Assembly (NCBI RefSeq): GCF_022811645.1
Contig: NZ_CP094534.1
Location: 4,650,001 to 4,714,000 of the forward strand
Direction of reading: 5' to 3'
DNA length: 64,000 nucleotides
From: Hymenobacter monticola
Lineage (GTDB): Bacteria > Bacteroidota > Bacteroidia > Cytophagales > Hymenobacteraceae
Shown here: positions 17,006 through 26,054 of the stretch, one piece after another
Layout of the letters: each line of letters begins with the position of its first letter
Numbering within the stretch: the stretch's first letter is position 1
Notes under the pieces: model-generated
Databases searched by the model: none
The model's input: the letters and a program-made list of their open reading frames with translations, nothing else
What the model was told of the DNA's origin: nothing
Position numbers and translations under genes: made by a program

Positions 17006-17968
17006 CTATTTGAGGGCTGCAACAGCTTTAGGCCCGGAAGCAGGCGCGTTCATCATGTCCAGCACTGCTTTCTCAATGATACCAGGAGGCACGTTGTTGA
17101 GCAGCAACTTATAGTGTTCGGCGGGGATGCCCATCTCCTGAAACCACTTGTTCCAATACCGAAGAATTAACTGCTCGTGCGTGGCGTCGTTGCCGTGAGG
17201 GGCTAATTCTAACACAACTACCCGCAAATCGGGGTATTTCTGGCTGGCCATCATCCCGTAGTTTTCCCTGTCGAACGTACCGATGGGGTCGGGCTTGTGA
17301 GAGAGCGTATTGACCTGGCCGTAGGAGGTGCGGTTGCCACTAAAAGGCCGTTTTTTGAGAATATCGACGGAGAAGTCGTTGTACCCGTCGGTAACAATAA
17401 CCAGCGTTTGCACCACACTGTCCAGCGGGGCTTTCTTGCCCGTGAGCAGGTACATTGGCAGCTCGGTTTCGAAGAAGCTCCAGATGTCAGCACCAGTATA
17501 GCCTTGCTGGGCCGCCTGGGCCTGGGTTTGAGAATAGAGCTGTACCGTTTGTTGCAAGAGCGAATCGGTGAGGCTTTCTACGCGCTTTTGCTGCTTGTTA
17601 TTGAGGGGCAAGGCGGCCATATCCACCATGAAATCGGCCTGGTGGTTGGATTGCGCATCGGACGTACTGCCTCGTTGGCGGGACACCAGTACCGAAAGCT
17701 GGTCGCGAGAGTTAACGTAGAAGTTGTGCTTGACCTGCTGCTTGAATACTTCTGTCACTGCTTTAATATCCTGCAGGTCGCGCACGGCCTGAGGGCCGCG
17801 GCCCAACTTTGGGTCGATACGGTTGGACAAGTCGAGCAGGACCGTGATGTGATGCTGGGCTACGGCCTTGGGAGGGGGCGGCGGCGGGGTAGTGTAAACA
17901 AGGGCCATGACCGCACCAATGAATACCACTACCGCCAGCGTCATGAGTAAAATAAACTTCTTATTCAT
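17006..17968 (-). CDS. membrane-anchored von Willebrand factor A-like protein
   Basis: A 320-residue protein. One N-terminal transmembrane helix (about residues 5-27), a run of seven prolines, then a vWA-like Rossmann domain starting ITVLLDLSNRID with Asp46 and later LVIVTDGYND. The MIDAS site is only partial (Asp-Leu-Ser-Asn instead of Asp-x-Ser-x-Ser), so metal-dependent ligand binding is uncertain. The domain faces the periplasm by topology rules. It lies 12 bp after the coiled-coil membrane gene. No specific family was recognised; a sensing or scaffolding role is inference. Confidence 0.65.
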   Translation of the reverse strand: MNKKFILLMTLAVVVFIGAVMALVYTTPPPPPPKAVAQHHITVLLDLSNRIDPKLGRGPQAVRDLQDIKAVTEVFKQQVKHNFYVNSRDQLSVLVSRQRGSTSDAQSNHQADFMVDMAALPLNNKQQKRVESLTDSLLQQTVQLYSQTQAQAAQQGYTGADIWSFFETELPMYLLTGKKAPLDSVVQTLVIVTDGYNDFSVDILKKRPFSGNRTSYGQVNTLSHKPDPIGTFDRENYGMMASQKYPDLRVVVLELAPHGNDATHEQLILRYWNKWFQEMGIPAEHYKLLLNNVPPGIIEKAVLDMMNAPASGPKAVAALK

Positions 17969-17980
17969 ACAGCTATGCTC

Positions 17981-19240
17981 TTAGAGGGCACTCGGCTTGA
18001 GTTGCTTTTGGACTTGTTGTAAATATTCTTTGACAAGGTCCGTAGCCTCGTCCTGCCGTTCCTTAACACGCATTTGCGTGCCGCTAATGAACTCCAGCCA
18101 GCCTTTGGTGAATTGGGCTATTTCGCCTTCAAACTCGGACCACATGATGGTTTTTTGGCTGAGACTGGATTCCAGCTTTTTGATAAGGGCAAGGTTGGCG
18201 TCAAGCTTGGTGCGCAACTCTTCGAGCTTTTCGCGCCACTGCTGAATCTCGGCGGTGAGTTGGTCAATCTTGCGCTTGCGGCGGCGGATGGCTGCTTGAA
18301 TGGGCTGGGAGTTCTTGGCCTGCTCGGCTACAGAATTAACCATGAGGCCCCAGAGGATGTACACCAGAAAGCCCGCTGCCAATACTATCCAAAAGTCGAT
18401 GTCGCTGAGGAGCTGGGAGGTGTGCCAAGGCTCGGTGGCAACGCCCGTTTTGAGTTTTAGGTCGTAGAGGTTGTAAGTGATTTTGCCGGCGAGGAGGGCA
18501 TCGAAGCCGAAGGCGCCTAAGGTGAGGGCCGTCGCCATCAGCATGTTTTTGCGCTGAAATGCCTTGTGAATCATGTAGCCAAGGCTTAGAAACACAAAGG
18601 GAATGAGCAGCACCAAGGGCAGCGTTAGGCCGCCTTGCTCGCGGGCATGCAAAAAGGCTTTGGGGTCGAAAACGTTACTGAACAGCACCGACATATCGCC
18701 GTTTTGCTGCAGGGCTTGCAAGTCCTGCGCAGCATTGCGGAAGAAGGCGGAATAGCTGGTTGAAACGTAAAAAACAATCAGGTAAAGAGTGAGGAAAATC
18801 AGAAACAGTGAGCTGATGGCAAACTCAAACTGGCTAAATTCGTCGTTCTCTAGCTCGTACTTTTTTGGGTTGCCAGGAATTTCATCAATCTCGTCTTTGA
18901 GTTGCTGAATCTGCTCTTGGCGAGACTGTATTTCTTCGTTTTCGATAAGGGCGACCTGGCGTATTAGGGGCTCGTTGGCTTCGGTGAGCTCCGCAATTTT
19001 GCCGCGGTACTCCGCTGCCCGGGTGCCGAGGCGGCTGACGTGCTCTTGGTGGAGCATGGTCAGGTTAACGGTAAGGGCTTGGGGCGCGGCATCAGACTTG
19101 CCGGCGGCTTGGAAGCCACGGTTGCGCAATGCGGCTTCGTCGGTGCCAAGCTTGGAATCGGTGGCGGCGAGCAATTCGTCCAGATTGTCGGGGGAGTCGA
19201 CGCCGGGTGCTTTGCCTTTGGAGGAAGTAAAAATATCCAT
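17981..19240 (-). CDS. four-helix membrane protein with two coiled coils
   Basis: A 419-residue protein from the ATG at 19240 (MDIFTSSKGK); an earlier in-frame start at 19318 would add 26 residues. The first ~140 residues are soluble, with a coiled coil (HVSRLGTRAAEYRGKIAEL through QQLKDEIDEI). Four predicted membrane helices follow: SSLFLIFLTLYLIVFYV, PLVLLIPFVFLSLGYMI, MATALTLGAFGFDALLA and FWIVLAAGFLVYILWGLMV. The C-terminal ~120 residues are another long coiled coil. The design recalls membrane sensors with cytoplasmic coiled-coil tails (ZorA-like logic), but I see no sequence kinship. The family is not recognised. Confidence 0.7.
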   Translation of the reverse strand: MDIFTSSKGKAPGVDSPDNLDELLAATDSKLGTDEAALRNRGFQAAGKSDAAPQALTVNLTMLHQEHVSRLGTRAAEYRGKIAELTEANEPLIRQVALIENEEIQSRQEQIQQLKDEIDEIPGNPKKYELENDEFSQFEFAISSLFLIFLTLYLIVFYVSTSYSAFFRNAAQDLQALQQNGDMSVLFSNVFDPKAFLHAREQGGLTLPLVLLIPFVFLSLGYMIHKAFQRKNMLMATALTLGAFGFDALLAGKITYNLYDLKLKTGVATEPWHTSQLLSDIDFWIVLAAGFLVYILWGLMVNSVAEQAKNSQPIQAAIRRRKRKIDQLTAEIQQWREKLEELRTKLDANLALIKKLESSLSQKTIMWSEFEGEIAQFTKGWLEFISGTQMRVKERQDEATDLVKEYLQQVQKQLKPSAL

Positions 19241-19338
19241 GCAGTAACAGGTAATGAGTGAGAGAAAATCTGATTGAAGAGCAATGAAGTGCTTGCCGGA
19301 AGTAATTCCGACCGGCACATCGTTGCCGGAGCTAGGCG

Positions 19339-19977
19339 CTAGAGGCCAAGCCCGTTTTTGTAGTTTTCCATCTCCTTTTTCAGGGCGTTGAGCTTCCTGG
19401 TGAAGGTTTTTTGGATGGAGTTTTTCTCCTTCTCCAATTTGGAGGCGGGGTCGAGGCTTTCCTTCCGGTAAAACACGGTGACGGCGTTGCGGGAGGCGTT
19501 GCCTTTGTGCTGGAGGAAGTGGACGTAGGTTTTGTTGTAGAGGTCGTTGAGGGAGGCACCGAACACGGGCTCGAACACGCTGAGTGAGCGGTTGGTATTT
19601 TCCGTCAACTCACAGGCGCAGTCGTAGAGGTAGAGGTCGGTTTCGTCCTTCCAGTGACTGCAGTTGTAGAGGTACAGGTCTTCGAGCAGCTGGGCGGCAA
19701 AGACGTGCTTCTTGTTTTGGAGACCGAAGTAGAGGATGGTGCCGGCTTTGGCTAGCAGCCACTCTTTGCGGAAGTGGTGTTGATGCTTCACTTCAGCCAG
19801 CATTTCCTCGCTGCTGCGGTAGTGCTCGGGCTTGAGGCCGATGGGGCGCAGCTGGCGAAAGCCCCCTTCCTGGGCAACCAGGCACACCTGCGTGCCCTCG
19901 TGCAGCTCGATGCGTTGGTTGTCGCGGGTGTCGTAGAAATGGCCTTGCCGGAATACAGCATTACGGGTTTCGAACAT
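19339..19977 (-). CDS. uncharacterised protein between hsdS and the membrane module
   Basis: A 212-residue soluble protein of no family I recognise. It is rich in aromatic and His residues, with YLYNCSHW and LYLYDCACEL suggesting paired Cys in a beta-rich core, and a Lys-rich helical C-terminus. It lies 46 bp after the hsdS stop and 98 bp before the coiled-coil membrane gene. It is therefore the junction between the restriction operon and the membrane module and could couple them. Confidence 0.55.
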   Translation of the reverse strand: MFETRNAVFRQGHFYDTRDNQRIELHEGTQVCLVAQEGGFRQLRPIGLKPEHYRSSEEMLAEVKHQHHFRKEWLLAKAGTILYFGLQNKKHVFAAQLLEDLYLYNCSHWKDETDLYLYDCACELTENTNRSLSVFEPVFGASLNDLYNKTYVHFLQHKGNASRNAVTVFYRKESLDPASKLEKEKNSIQKTFTRKLNALKKEMENYKNGLGL

Positions 19978-20023
19978 GGTTGCAGAAGAAAGGAGGATGG
20001 GAGGACGAAGCAGCTAGGGGATA

Positions 20024-21694
20024 CTACTCGTCAAATTGGATAGCATCGAACAGGTCGGGCGGCGCGTTTTCTAGGGTGAATGCAGGTCGGCGCGGGCGGC
20101 CCCGCTTGGCCTTGGGCGGGGCTGAAGTTTCAGCTTCGGCCAGCTCCAGTTCGGCTTCTTCGGCGGGCTCGGTGCCGACAGGCGGGGCCAGGGCCTCGCG
20201 CAGGGCGGTTTGGAGCAGTTGCTCGGCCAGCCGGCGGCTCTCGCGGATGCGCTGCTCCAATGCGTCGCAGTGCTGCATAAGCTGCTCTAGTTTTGATACG
20301 ATGCGGCGCTGCTCAGCTAGTGGAGGCAGGGGTATCAGAAGCTTATTTAGAATTCGGTGGTTCAGGTTGTTCATTGTTGAACCGACCGAAGCGCTTAGTA
20401 AGTAATTTTTAGAATATTCAGACCTAAACACTCTTACAAAATACTCGTTGTCAATGAGTTTATTGAGTTTCATGAAAAAGGAGCCGGTTCCACATAACCA
20501 GCCATCTTCTTTATCAGTAACGATAGCGCAGCGGCCCATTTCGCCTCTTCTTGCTGCTACAATATCTCCTGCATCCAGTATATAGCTAGTCAATCTTTTC
20601 TTGGTATCTGGAGTAACCGTCATCTTCTCTGAAGGGACAATTTTGCCCTCCACGATATTCATTGGATTAACCAATGGTATCCCGCCAAAAACGTAATCAT
20701 GCTTATGTAGCATGGAGCCAAATGGGCCTGTTGAAGCAGAAACCATAAGTTCCTTAAGCTCACACCATGCCCAATTCGCGGGGATTTCAAACGGTCCTTC
20801 CACCGCTTCTACCTCTTCCTCAAACAAGGCACCAGCCTTGCCCTTTTTCCCCGTTGCTGCCTTAGCCGCTTGCAGCTTCTTCAGCAGCAGGGCGGCGGGT
20901 TCGTCGGTGGGGTCTTGGGGGAGTAGTTGGCCTTGCATGGCCTCGCGTAGCAGGGCTTGGCGGAGCTGGGTGAGGTGGACGATTTGCTGGTCGTGTTCTT
21001 CATCAATGCCTTTTAGATTTTGGCACAGTTGATAGGCATTGAAAAGCACTTGACTTTCAAGCAGGTTTTCTCCTTTTACTAAGGCTTCGAAATCTTCTAC
21101 CAGTTGTTGCTGCTCAAGCAGAGTGGATGGCAATGGAACCTCGATGCTCAAAAAGCCTTTGGTGTCAAGGTTACGTAGTCCGGTTGTTGTTTTCTGCGTG
21201 TCAAACTTCCAAGCAAGAGCTTGTGGCGACTTTAAAAACAAGTCCAAATACGCCGGCCAAATACGCTTCTGGTCCGGACGCAACACCAATAAGAAATTGG
21301 AGGCAATGACGTAAGGAAAGGAGGAATCTGATTTGAAAACTTGGCTTTTACCAACCAAATCAAGACTGCCATTTGATTTTATGACAACAACGTCGTTGTC
21401 CATCAAATTGAAGTTGTCAATCTCCTTTTGCGTGAAGCAACGCTCCTCCGCTTTCTCAAAATCGATAAACCCAAATCTGATATCAGGGCTTCTCAACACT
21501 TTTGCATTAATGCCTCCGTCAAAATAGTCGCTCCCCCAAGAACCACCTTTCGATTCGGTAAGGAGATTTCGAAGCGGTTTAGCTGGGTATTTCCGACGTA
21601 ATTCGTCGAAAAACATCGTCTTCAAGAATGGAATGGTATTGCCTTCACGCTTGCGTAAAGCGTCAAACGCTCTTGTAACAGCTATACGATTCAT
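20024..21694 (-). CDS. hsdS: type I restriction-modification specificity subunit HsdS
   Basis: A 556-residue protein with the two-TRD layout: TRD1 (~1-190), a central conserved helix (LRQALLREAMQGQLLPQD), TRD2 beginning IPANWAWCELKEL, and a C-terminal conserved region (PPLAEQRRIVSKLEQLM, then SRRLAEQLLQTALREAL). It sets the target sequence of the HsdR2M2S complex. Both TRDs are more AT-rich than the conserved helices, which is normal for exchangeable specificity modules. The ATG overlaps the hsdM stop as ATGA. A charged C-terminal tail (~40 residues, Glu/Ala and Arg-rich) is an extra feature. Confidence 0.93.
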   Translation of the reverse strand: MNRIAVTRAFDALRKREGNTIPFLKTMFFDELRRKYPAKPLRNLLTESKGGSWGSDYFDGGINAKVLRSPDIRFGFIDFEKAEERCFTQKEIDNFNLMDNDVVVIKSNGSLDLVGKSQVFKSDSSFPYVIASNFLLVLRPDQKRIWPAYLDLFLKSPQALAWKFDTQKTTTGLRNLDTKGFLSIEVPLPSTLLEQQQLVEDFEALVKGENLLESQVLFNAYQLCQNLKGIDEEHDQQIVHLTQLRQALLREAMQGQLLPQDPTDEPAALLLKKLQAAKAATGKKGKAGALFEEEVEAVEGPFEIPANWAWCELKELMVSASTGPFGSMLHKHDYVFGGIPLVNPMNIVEGKIVPSEKMTVTPDTKKRLTSYILDAGDIVAARRGEMGRCAIVTDKEDGWLCGTGSFFMKLNKLIDNEYFVRVFRSEYSKNYLLSASVGSTMNNLNHRILNKLLIPLPPLAEQRRIVSKLEQLMQHCDALEQRIRESRRLAEQLLQTALREALAPPVGTEPAEEAELELAEAETSAPPKAKRGRPRRPAFTLENAPPDLFDAIQFDE

Positions 21695-23112
21695 ACCAAC
21701 TCCCCTTTCAACGCATTCAACAACGCCTCACTCTTCGAAAAGCTCTGGCCCAACAACTCAATCAGCTCGGCGCTGGTGTATTCGTGCGCTTCCTCGACCT
21801 GGTGCGGATTCTTAATATCTAGGTCGTAGTTGCGGTCAATAATTGTTTGAATAGGTACGCGCCAGGCCACTTCGCTCTCCTCGCGGTTTTTCCACCACGC
21901 CTCAAGGGGCTGAAACTCGTCTCGGCGAATGGTTTTGGTTTTGGAGTAGGACTTCTGGCCCTCGGGCAGGCGGTGCTGGTAGTACCAGATTTCCTTGGTG
22001 GGCGTGCCCTTGGTGAAGAACAGCAGGTTGGTGGCCACCGTGGCGTATGGCTGGAACACGGAGTTGGGCAGGCGCACGATGGTGTGCAGGTTGCAGTCTT
22101 CGAGCAGCTTTTGGCGCACCCGCTGCTTCACGCCCTCGCCGGTGAGGGAGCCATCGGGCAGCACTACGCCGGCGCGGCCGCCGTCCTTGAGCAGGTGCAT
22201 GATGAGGACAAGGAAGAGGTCGGCCGATTCCTTGGTGCGGAAGTTGGCGGGGAAGTTGGCTTCGTTGCCGTTGGCCACCACGCCGCCGAAGGGCGGGTTG
22301 GCGAGCACCACGTCGACCCGGTCTTTCTGGGAGTAGGCGCTCAGGGACTGGTCGAGCACGTCGCGGAAGGTAATGTTGGGCACCTCCACGTCGTGCAGAA
22401 TGAGGTTGGTGGTGGCCAGTAGGAACGGCAGGGGCTTGTACTCCCACCCTTTCACCTTCTGGAGCTCCTGCTGGTCGGCCACGGAGGTAGCCTGGCTTTT
22501 GAGGGTTTCGACAGCGGAGGTGAGGAAGCCACCGGTGCCGCAGGCGGGGTCGAGGATGGTTTCGCCGAGCTTGGGAGCCAGGATGTCGCAGATGAAGTTC
22601 GTGACAGCACGGGGCGTGTAGAACTCGCCGCTTTTGCCGGCGCTTTGCAGGCCCTTGAGGATGCTCTCGTAGATGTCGCCAAAGGCGTGGCGGTCTTTAG
22701 CGCGGTTGAAGTCAATTTCGTTGAGCTTGTTGAGCACCTTGCGCAGGTTGCCGCCCGACTTCATGTAGTTGTTGTTGCCCGAGAATACTTCGCGCACGAT
22801 GAGGGCACGGCGGTTGCCGGTGCTTACGTCGAGACCGCGCAGGGCGGGAAACAGGTCGCGGTCGATGAATTCGAGTAGGGCGTCGCCGGTCATGCCTTCG
22901 TCGTCGGCAGCCCAGGCGTCCCAACGGTACTCGGCGGGAATGGGCGACTGGTATGCGTCGTCCATGAGCTCGAGCTCCTGGTCTTTGTCGGAGAAAATCT
23001 TGAAAAACAGCATCCAGGCGAACTGCTCGATGCGCTGGGCGTCACCGTTGAGGCCGGTGTCCTGCCACATGATTTTCTCGATGGATTTATAGAGCGATGA
23101 AAGGTTAGACAT
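21691..23112 (-). CDS. hsdM: type I restriction-modification methyltransferase HsdM
   Basis: A 473-residue N6-adenine methyltransferase. The N-terminal HsdM_N helical domain (IEKIMWQDTGLNGDAQRIEQ) is followed by a SAM-binding motif I DPACGTGGFL and catalytic NPPFGG. FYTPRAVTNFICDIL precedes motif I as usual. Length and motifs fit the type IB (EcoAI/EcoEI-like) branch. It methylates the host sites and is the core of both the modification and restriction complexes. It is translationally coupled to hsdS, with hsdR 119 bp upstream. Confidence 0.95.
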   Translation of the reverse strand: MSNLSSLYKSIEKIMWQDTGLNGDAQRIEQFAWMLFFKIFSDKDQELELMDDAYQSPIPAEYRWDAWAADDEGMTGDALLEFIDRDLFPALRGLDVSTGNRRALIVREVFSGNNNYMKSGGNLRKVLNKLNEIDFNRAKDRHAFGDIYESILKGLQSAGKSGEFYTPRAVTNFICDILAPKLGETILDPACGTGGFLTSAVETLKSQATSVADQQELQKVKGWEYKPLPFLLATTNLILHDVEVPNITFRDVLDQSLSAYSQKDRVDVVLANPPFGGVVANGNEANFPANFRTKESADLFLVLIMHLLKDGGRAGVVLPDGSLTGEGVKQRVRQKLLEDCNLHTIVRLPNSVFQPYATVATNLLFFTKGTPTKEIWYYQHRLPEGQKSYSKTKTIRRDEFQPLEAWWKNREESEVAWRVPIQTIIDRNYDLDIKNPHQVEEAHEYTSAELIELLGQSFSKSEALLNALKGELV

Positions 23113-23231
23113 TCAGGGGAAAGTGTAAATAATTCTTAAAATGGTGCGAATAAGCAGAACAGGCTGCCAATGTATGCAGCTCGCGCTTTACATGCACTAT
23201 GGTGCAAAAAAATCAGACGGGTGTGAGGATT

Positions 23232-25679
23232 TTAGGCGGAGCGGTATAGCTCTTGCTCCAGCTCTTGGATGGCTTGCTGGTACTTGGTTTTGCCGCCGAA
23301 GCCTTTCACAATCTCAACGGGCGAACCAAGCTGGGTGAGCGGGTACACTTTCAGTACCTCCATGCTTTCAAGCTCCTCCAGGCCCTTGTCGGCGTACTTC
23401 TCGGACAGGGCTTCGAGAACCTTGCGGGCCTGGTCGCCATACTTGGTGAAGTAGTTGCGCTTCTTCACGTTGTTGAGCCGCTCTTTACGGGTGAGCGGGG
23501 GCTGGTCGTAGGCGACGTGGCAAATGAGGTCGAACAGGTCGACGTCGTGACTGACCGAGGCCTGCAGCTTTTCGACGGGGACGCCCTGCTCCTCCAGCTC
23601 CTGCAGGATGGCAGCTTTGCGGTCGGTGGCCTGCCAAGTGGTGAGGAACTCCTCGAGCGTAGGGAACTGCTCTTTTATCTGCTGGCGGGCGTAGTCGGTG
23701 AGCTTTACTGTAATGGGCTTGCCGTGTTGGTCGAAGTGCATCTCGCGCTCCATGAGCACGGACACGTCCACGTTGTTGACGTAGATTTTGTAGGCGGGCG
23801 GCGGAGGCGGATTGGGGCCGCCTCCACCGGGCTGGCGGATTCTGGGGCCATCGGGGCCAAGCTGGTCGTCCTCTTCTTCCTCGTCCTCCACTTCCGGGAA
23901 ATCAACTACCTCACCGGTTTCGATATCAATTACGGGCTGGTCATCATCTTCCTCCCCTCCTTCTCCAGCACCTTCGGGTTCGAGGTCGTCATCTTCGTCA
24001 ACTTCCTTGATGCGGATGGGGTCGCCGTCGAAATCAGGGTCGGCGAAGAGGTTGGTGGCCTGGCGGAAATCGAGGATGGTGAAGAACATCTTACCGTACT
24101 CCTCGTTGATGCGGGTGCCCCGGCCGATGATTTGCTTGAACTTGGTCATCGAGTTGATGTTGCTGTCGAGCACAATCAACTGGCAGGTTTGCGCGTCGAC
24201 GCCGGTGGTCATCAGCTCGGAAGTGGTGACGATGACGGGGTATTTCTGCTCGGGGTCGATGAAGTTGTCGAGCTCCTTTTTGCCGATTTCGTTGTCGCCC
24301 GTGATGCGCATGACGTAGCGGTGGTCGGCTTTTACCAGGTCGGGGTTCTCGTTGACGAGGGCCTTGCGCATGCGCTCGGCGTGGTCGATGTCGACGCAGA
24401 ACACAATGGTTTTGGCTAGACGATTAAAGCCCTTGAGAAACTCGGACACCTTGCGGGCCACCAGCTGGGTGCGTTCCTCGATAACAAGCTTACGGTCGAA
24501 GTCCTTGAGGTTGTAGATTTGGTCTACCACCTCCTGGCCGTGGACGTCGGTTTTGCCGGCTTCGGGACGCCAGCCGTCGAAGTCGACGTTCATGCCGATG
24601 CGCACCACTTTATAGGGAGCTAGGAAGCCGTCGTCGATGCCCTGCTTAAGGGAGTAAGTGTAGAGCGGGTCGCCGAAGTACTCGATGTTGCTGACTTCGG
24701 TGGTTTCGCGTGGGGTGGCGGTGAGGCCGATTTGGGATGCCTTCTTGAAGTAGCGCAGAATCTCGCGCCAGTTGCTGTCTTCGCGGGCGCTACCGCGGTG
24801 GCACTCGTCGACGATGATGAGGTCGAAGAAGTCCTCGCTGAACTGCTTGTAGATGTTGCTGGCTTCTTCGGAGCCGGACAGGCCCTGGTAGAGGGCCAGG
24901 TAGATTTCGTAGCTTTTGTCGACCTGGTGGTTCTGGACCACGGTCATCTTGTCTTTGAAGTGCTTGAAGTCGCCGCGCCGGGTTTGGTCGATGAGGGCGT
25001 TGCGGTCAGCCAGGAACAGGATGCGCTTTTTGGCACCCGATTTCCAGAGGCGGTGCACGATTTGAAAGGCTGTGTAGGTCTTGCCAGTGCCGGTGGCCAT
25101 TACCAGCAGAATGCGGTCCTGGCCTTTGGCAATGGCCTCAATGGTGCGGTTGATGGCAATTTGCTGGTAGTAGCGCGGGCGTCGGCCGCTGCCGTCGGAG
25201 TAGTACGCCTGTTCGGCCATTTTGGCGGCCAGTGGGGACTCCAGGCCCTTGTACTTCTTGTATTTAGCCCACAGCACTTCGGGCGAGGGAAATTCATCGA
25301 GAGCCAAAGAGGTTTCGAGGGGGCCTTCGGTGACAGTTTTATCGTGGAATGCAAAGCCGTCGCCATTGGAGCTGAACACGAAGGGCAAGTCGAGGATGGC
25401 CGCGTAGTCCATGGCCTGCTGCATGCCCGAGCTGACGGAGTGCTTGTTGTCCTTGGCCTCCACCACCGCCATGGGGATGTTGGGCTTGTAGTAGAGGATG
25501 TAGTCGGCGCGCTTGGCTTTGCCACGGGCAGTGAGCTTGCCTTTGACGTAGATTTTGCCGTCAGTGAAAGAGACTTCCTCCAGGAACTGGCTGAGCTTAT
25601 TCCAGCCAGCCTGTTCGAGCGCGGGGGTAATGAACTTGGTGCAGATGTCGCGCTCGGACATCTCTTTCTTGGCTAGCAT
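23232..25679 (-). CDS. hsdR: type I restriction endonuclease subunit HsdR
   Basis: A 815-residue protein from the ATG at 25679. The N-terminal nuclease site is PD-(D/E)XK-like (KRADYILYY, then AVVEAKDNK). A superfamily-II motor follows: GTGKTYTAF (Walker A), DECHRGS (motif II), GLTATPRET (motif III), and IIGRGTRINEEYGKMFFTIL (motif VI region). The length agrees with the EcoEI-type HsdR. Near residue 590-650 there is an unusual acidic stretch, many Glu/Asp followed by Gly/Pro repeats, that links the motor to the C-terminal HsdM-contacting domain. First gene of the twelve-gene array. Confidence 0.95.
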   Translation of the reverse strand: MLAKKEMSERDICTKFITPALEQAGWNKLSQFLEEVSFTDGKIYVKGKLTARGKAKRADYILYYKPNIPMAVVEAKDNKHSVSSGMQQAMDYAAILDLPFVFSSNGDGFAFHDKTVTEGPLETSLALDEFPSPEVLWAKYKKYKGLESPLAAKMAEQAYYSDGSGRRPRYYQQIAINRTIEAIAKGQDRILLVMATGTGKTYTAFQIVHRLWKSGAKKRILFLADRNALIDQTRRGDFKHFKDKMTVVQNHQVDKSYEIYLALYQGLSGSEEASNIYKQFSEDFFDLIIVDECHRGSAREDSNWREILRYFKKASQIGLTATPRETTEVSNIEYFGDPLYTYSLKQGIDDGFLAPYKVVRIGMNVDFDGWRPEAGKTDVHGQEVVDQIYNLKDFDRKLVIEERTQLVARKVSEFLKGFNRLAKTIVFCVDIDHAERMRKALVNENPDLVKADHRYVMRITGDNEIGKKELDNFIDPEQKYPVIVTTSELMTTGVDAQTCQLIVLDSNINSMTKFKQIIGRGTRINEEYGKMFFTILDFRQATNLFADPDFDGDPIRIKEVDEDDDLEPEGAGEGGEEDDDQPVIDIETGEVVDFPEVEDEEEEDDQLGPDGPRIRQPGGGGPNPPPPPAYKIYVNNVDVSVLMEREMHFDQHGKPITVKLTDYARQQIKEQFPTLEEFLTTWQATDRKAAILQELEEQGVPVEKLQASVSHDVDLFDLICHVAYDQPPLTRKERLNNVKKRNYFTKYGDQARKVLEALSEKYADKGLEELESMEVLKVYPLTQLGSPVEIVKGFGGKTKYQQAIQELEQELYRSA

Positions 25680-26054
25680 AAAACTTATCGGGTAGAAAAA
25701 GTCTGCTAATGTAGCTGGGATTATTAACACTACAATAGACCCTTCTAGAGGTCAATTTTTTCTAATCCGTTGGTAATCGGTTTCAACTTCATGGCTAAGG
25801 TGAAGCATAATGTTTTTCAATAGACTGACTGCTATGTAATCAGTTATTGCAGAACCCACATATCAGCTTCATTTTATGGCCGTGAAAGTGCCACCATTGA
25901 CCAAAACCGTAGGCTGCTCTTTGCGACATTGCCACTGCTAATTGCCAGAAATGGTACGGCTGCAAAAGCCAATCACTCAAGGGAGCTACTTGGGAGCTTA
26001 GGATTATAAATACCTGAGGGCTAGATTTGGAACCTACCTAATCCGAGTCATCCA
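25680..26054. other. divergent regulatory region, hsdR / 26055 gene
   Basis: About 375 AT-rich bases without a gene. The + strand promoter element is at 26022-26029. For hsdR on the minus strand I find no good TAnnTTTG element, so its promoter is undefined. Confidence 0.5.
25998..26029 (+). promoter_or_regulatory. candidate promoter of the 26055 gene
   Basis: TAGATTTG at 26022-26029 matches the -7 consensus TAnnTTTG. The -33 position has TTA (25998-26000) instead of TTG at a 21-bp spacing, so the element is imperfect. The predicted start is about 19 bases upstream of the ATG at 26055. Confidence 0.4.

Noticed and set aside
17981..19240. ZorA (Zorya) homologue
   Set aside because: Only the idea of membrane helices with a coiled coil is shared; there is no MotA-type motif, and no ZorB-like OmpA-domain protein is adjacent.
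11116..23112. DISARM system, from the co-occurrence of a methyltransferase, SNF2 helicase and PLD proteins
   Set aside because: No DrmA/DrmB (DUF1998) genes are present, and the methyltransferase is a clear HsdM coupled to HsdS and HsdR.
23253..24419. Plus-strand 388-codon open frame inside hsdR
   Set aside because: It is antisense to conserved motor motifs of HsdR and has no domain.
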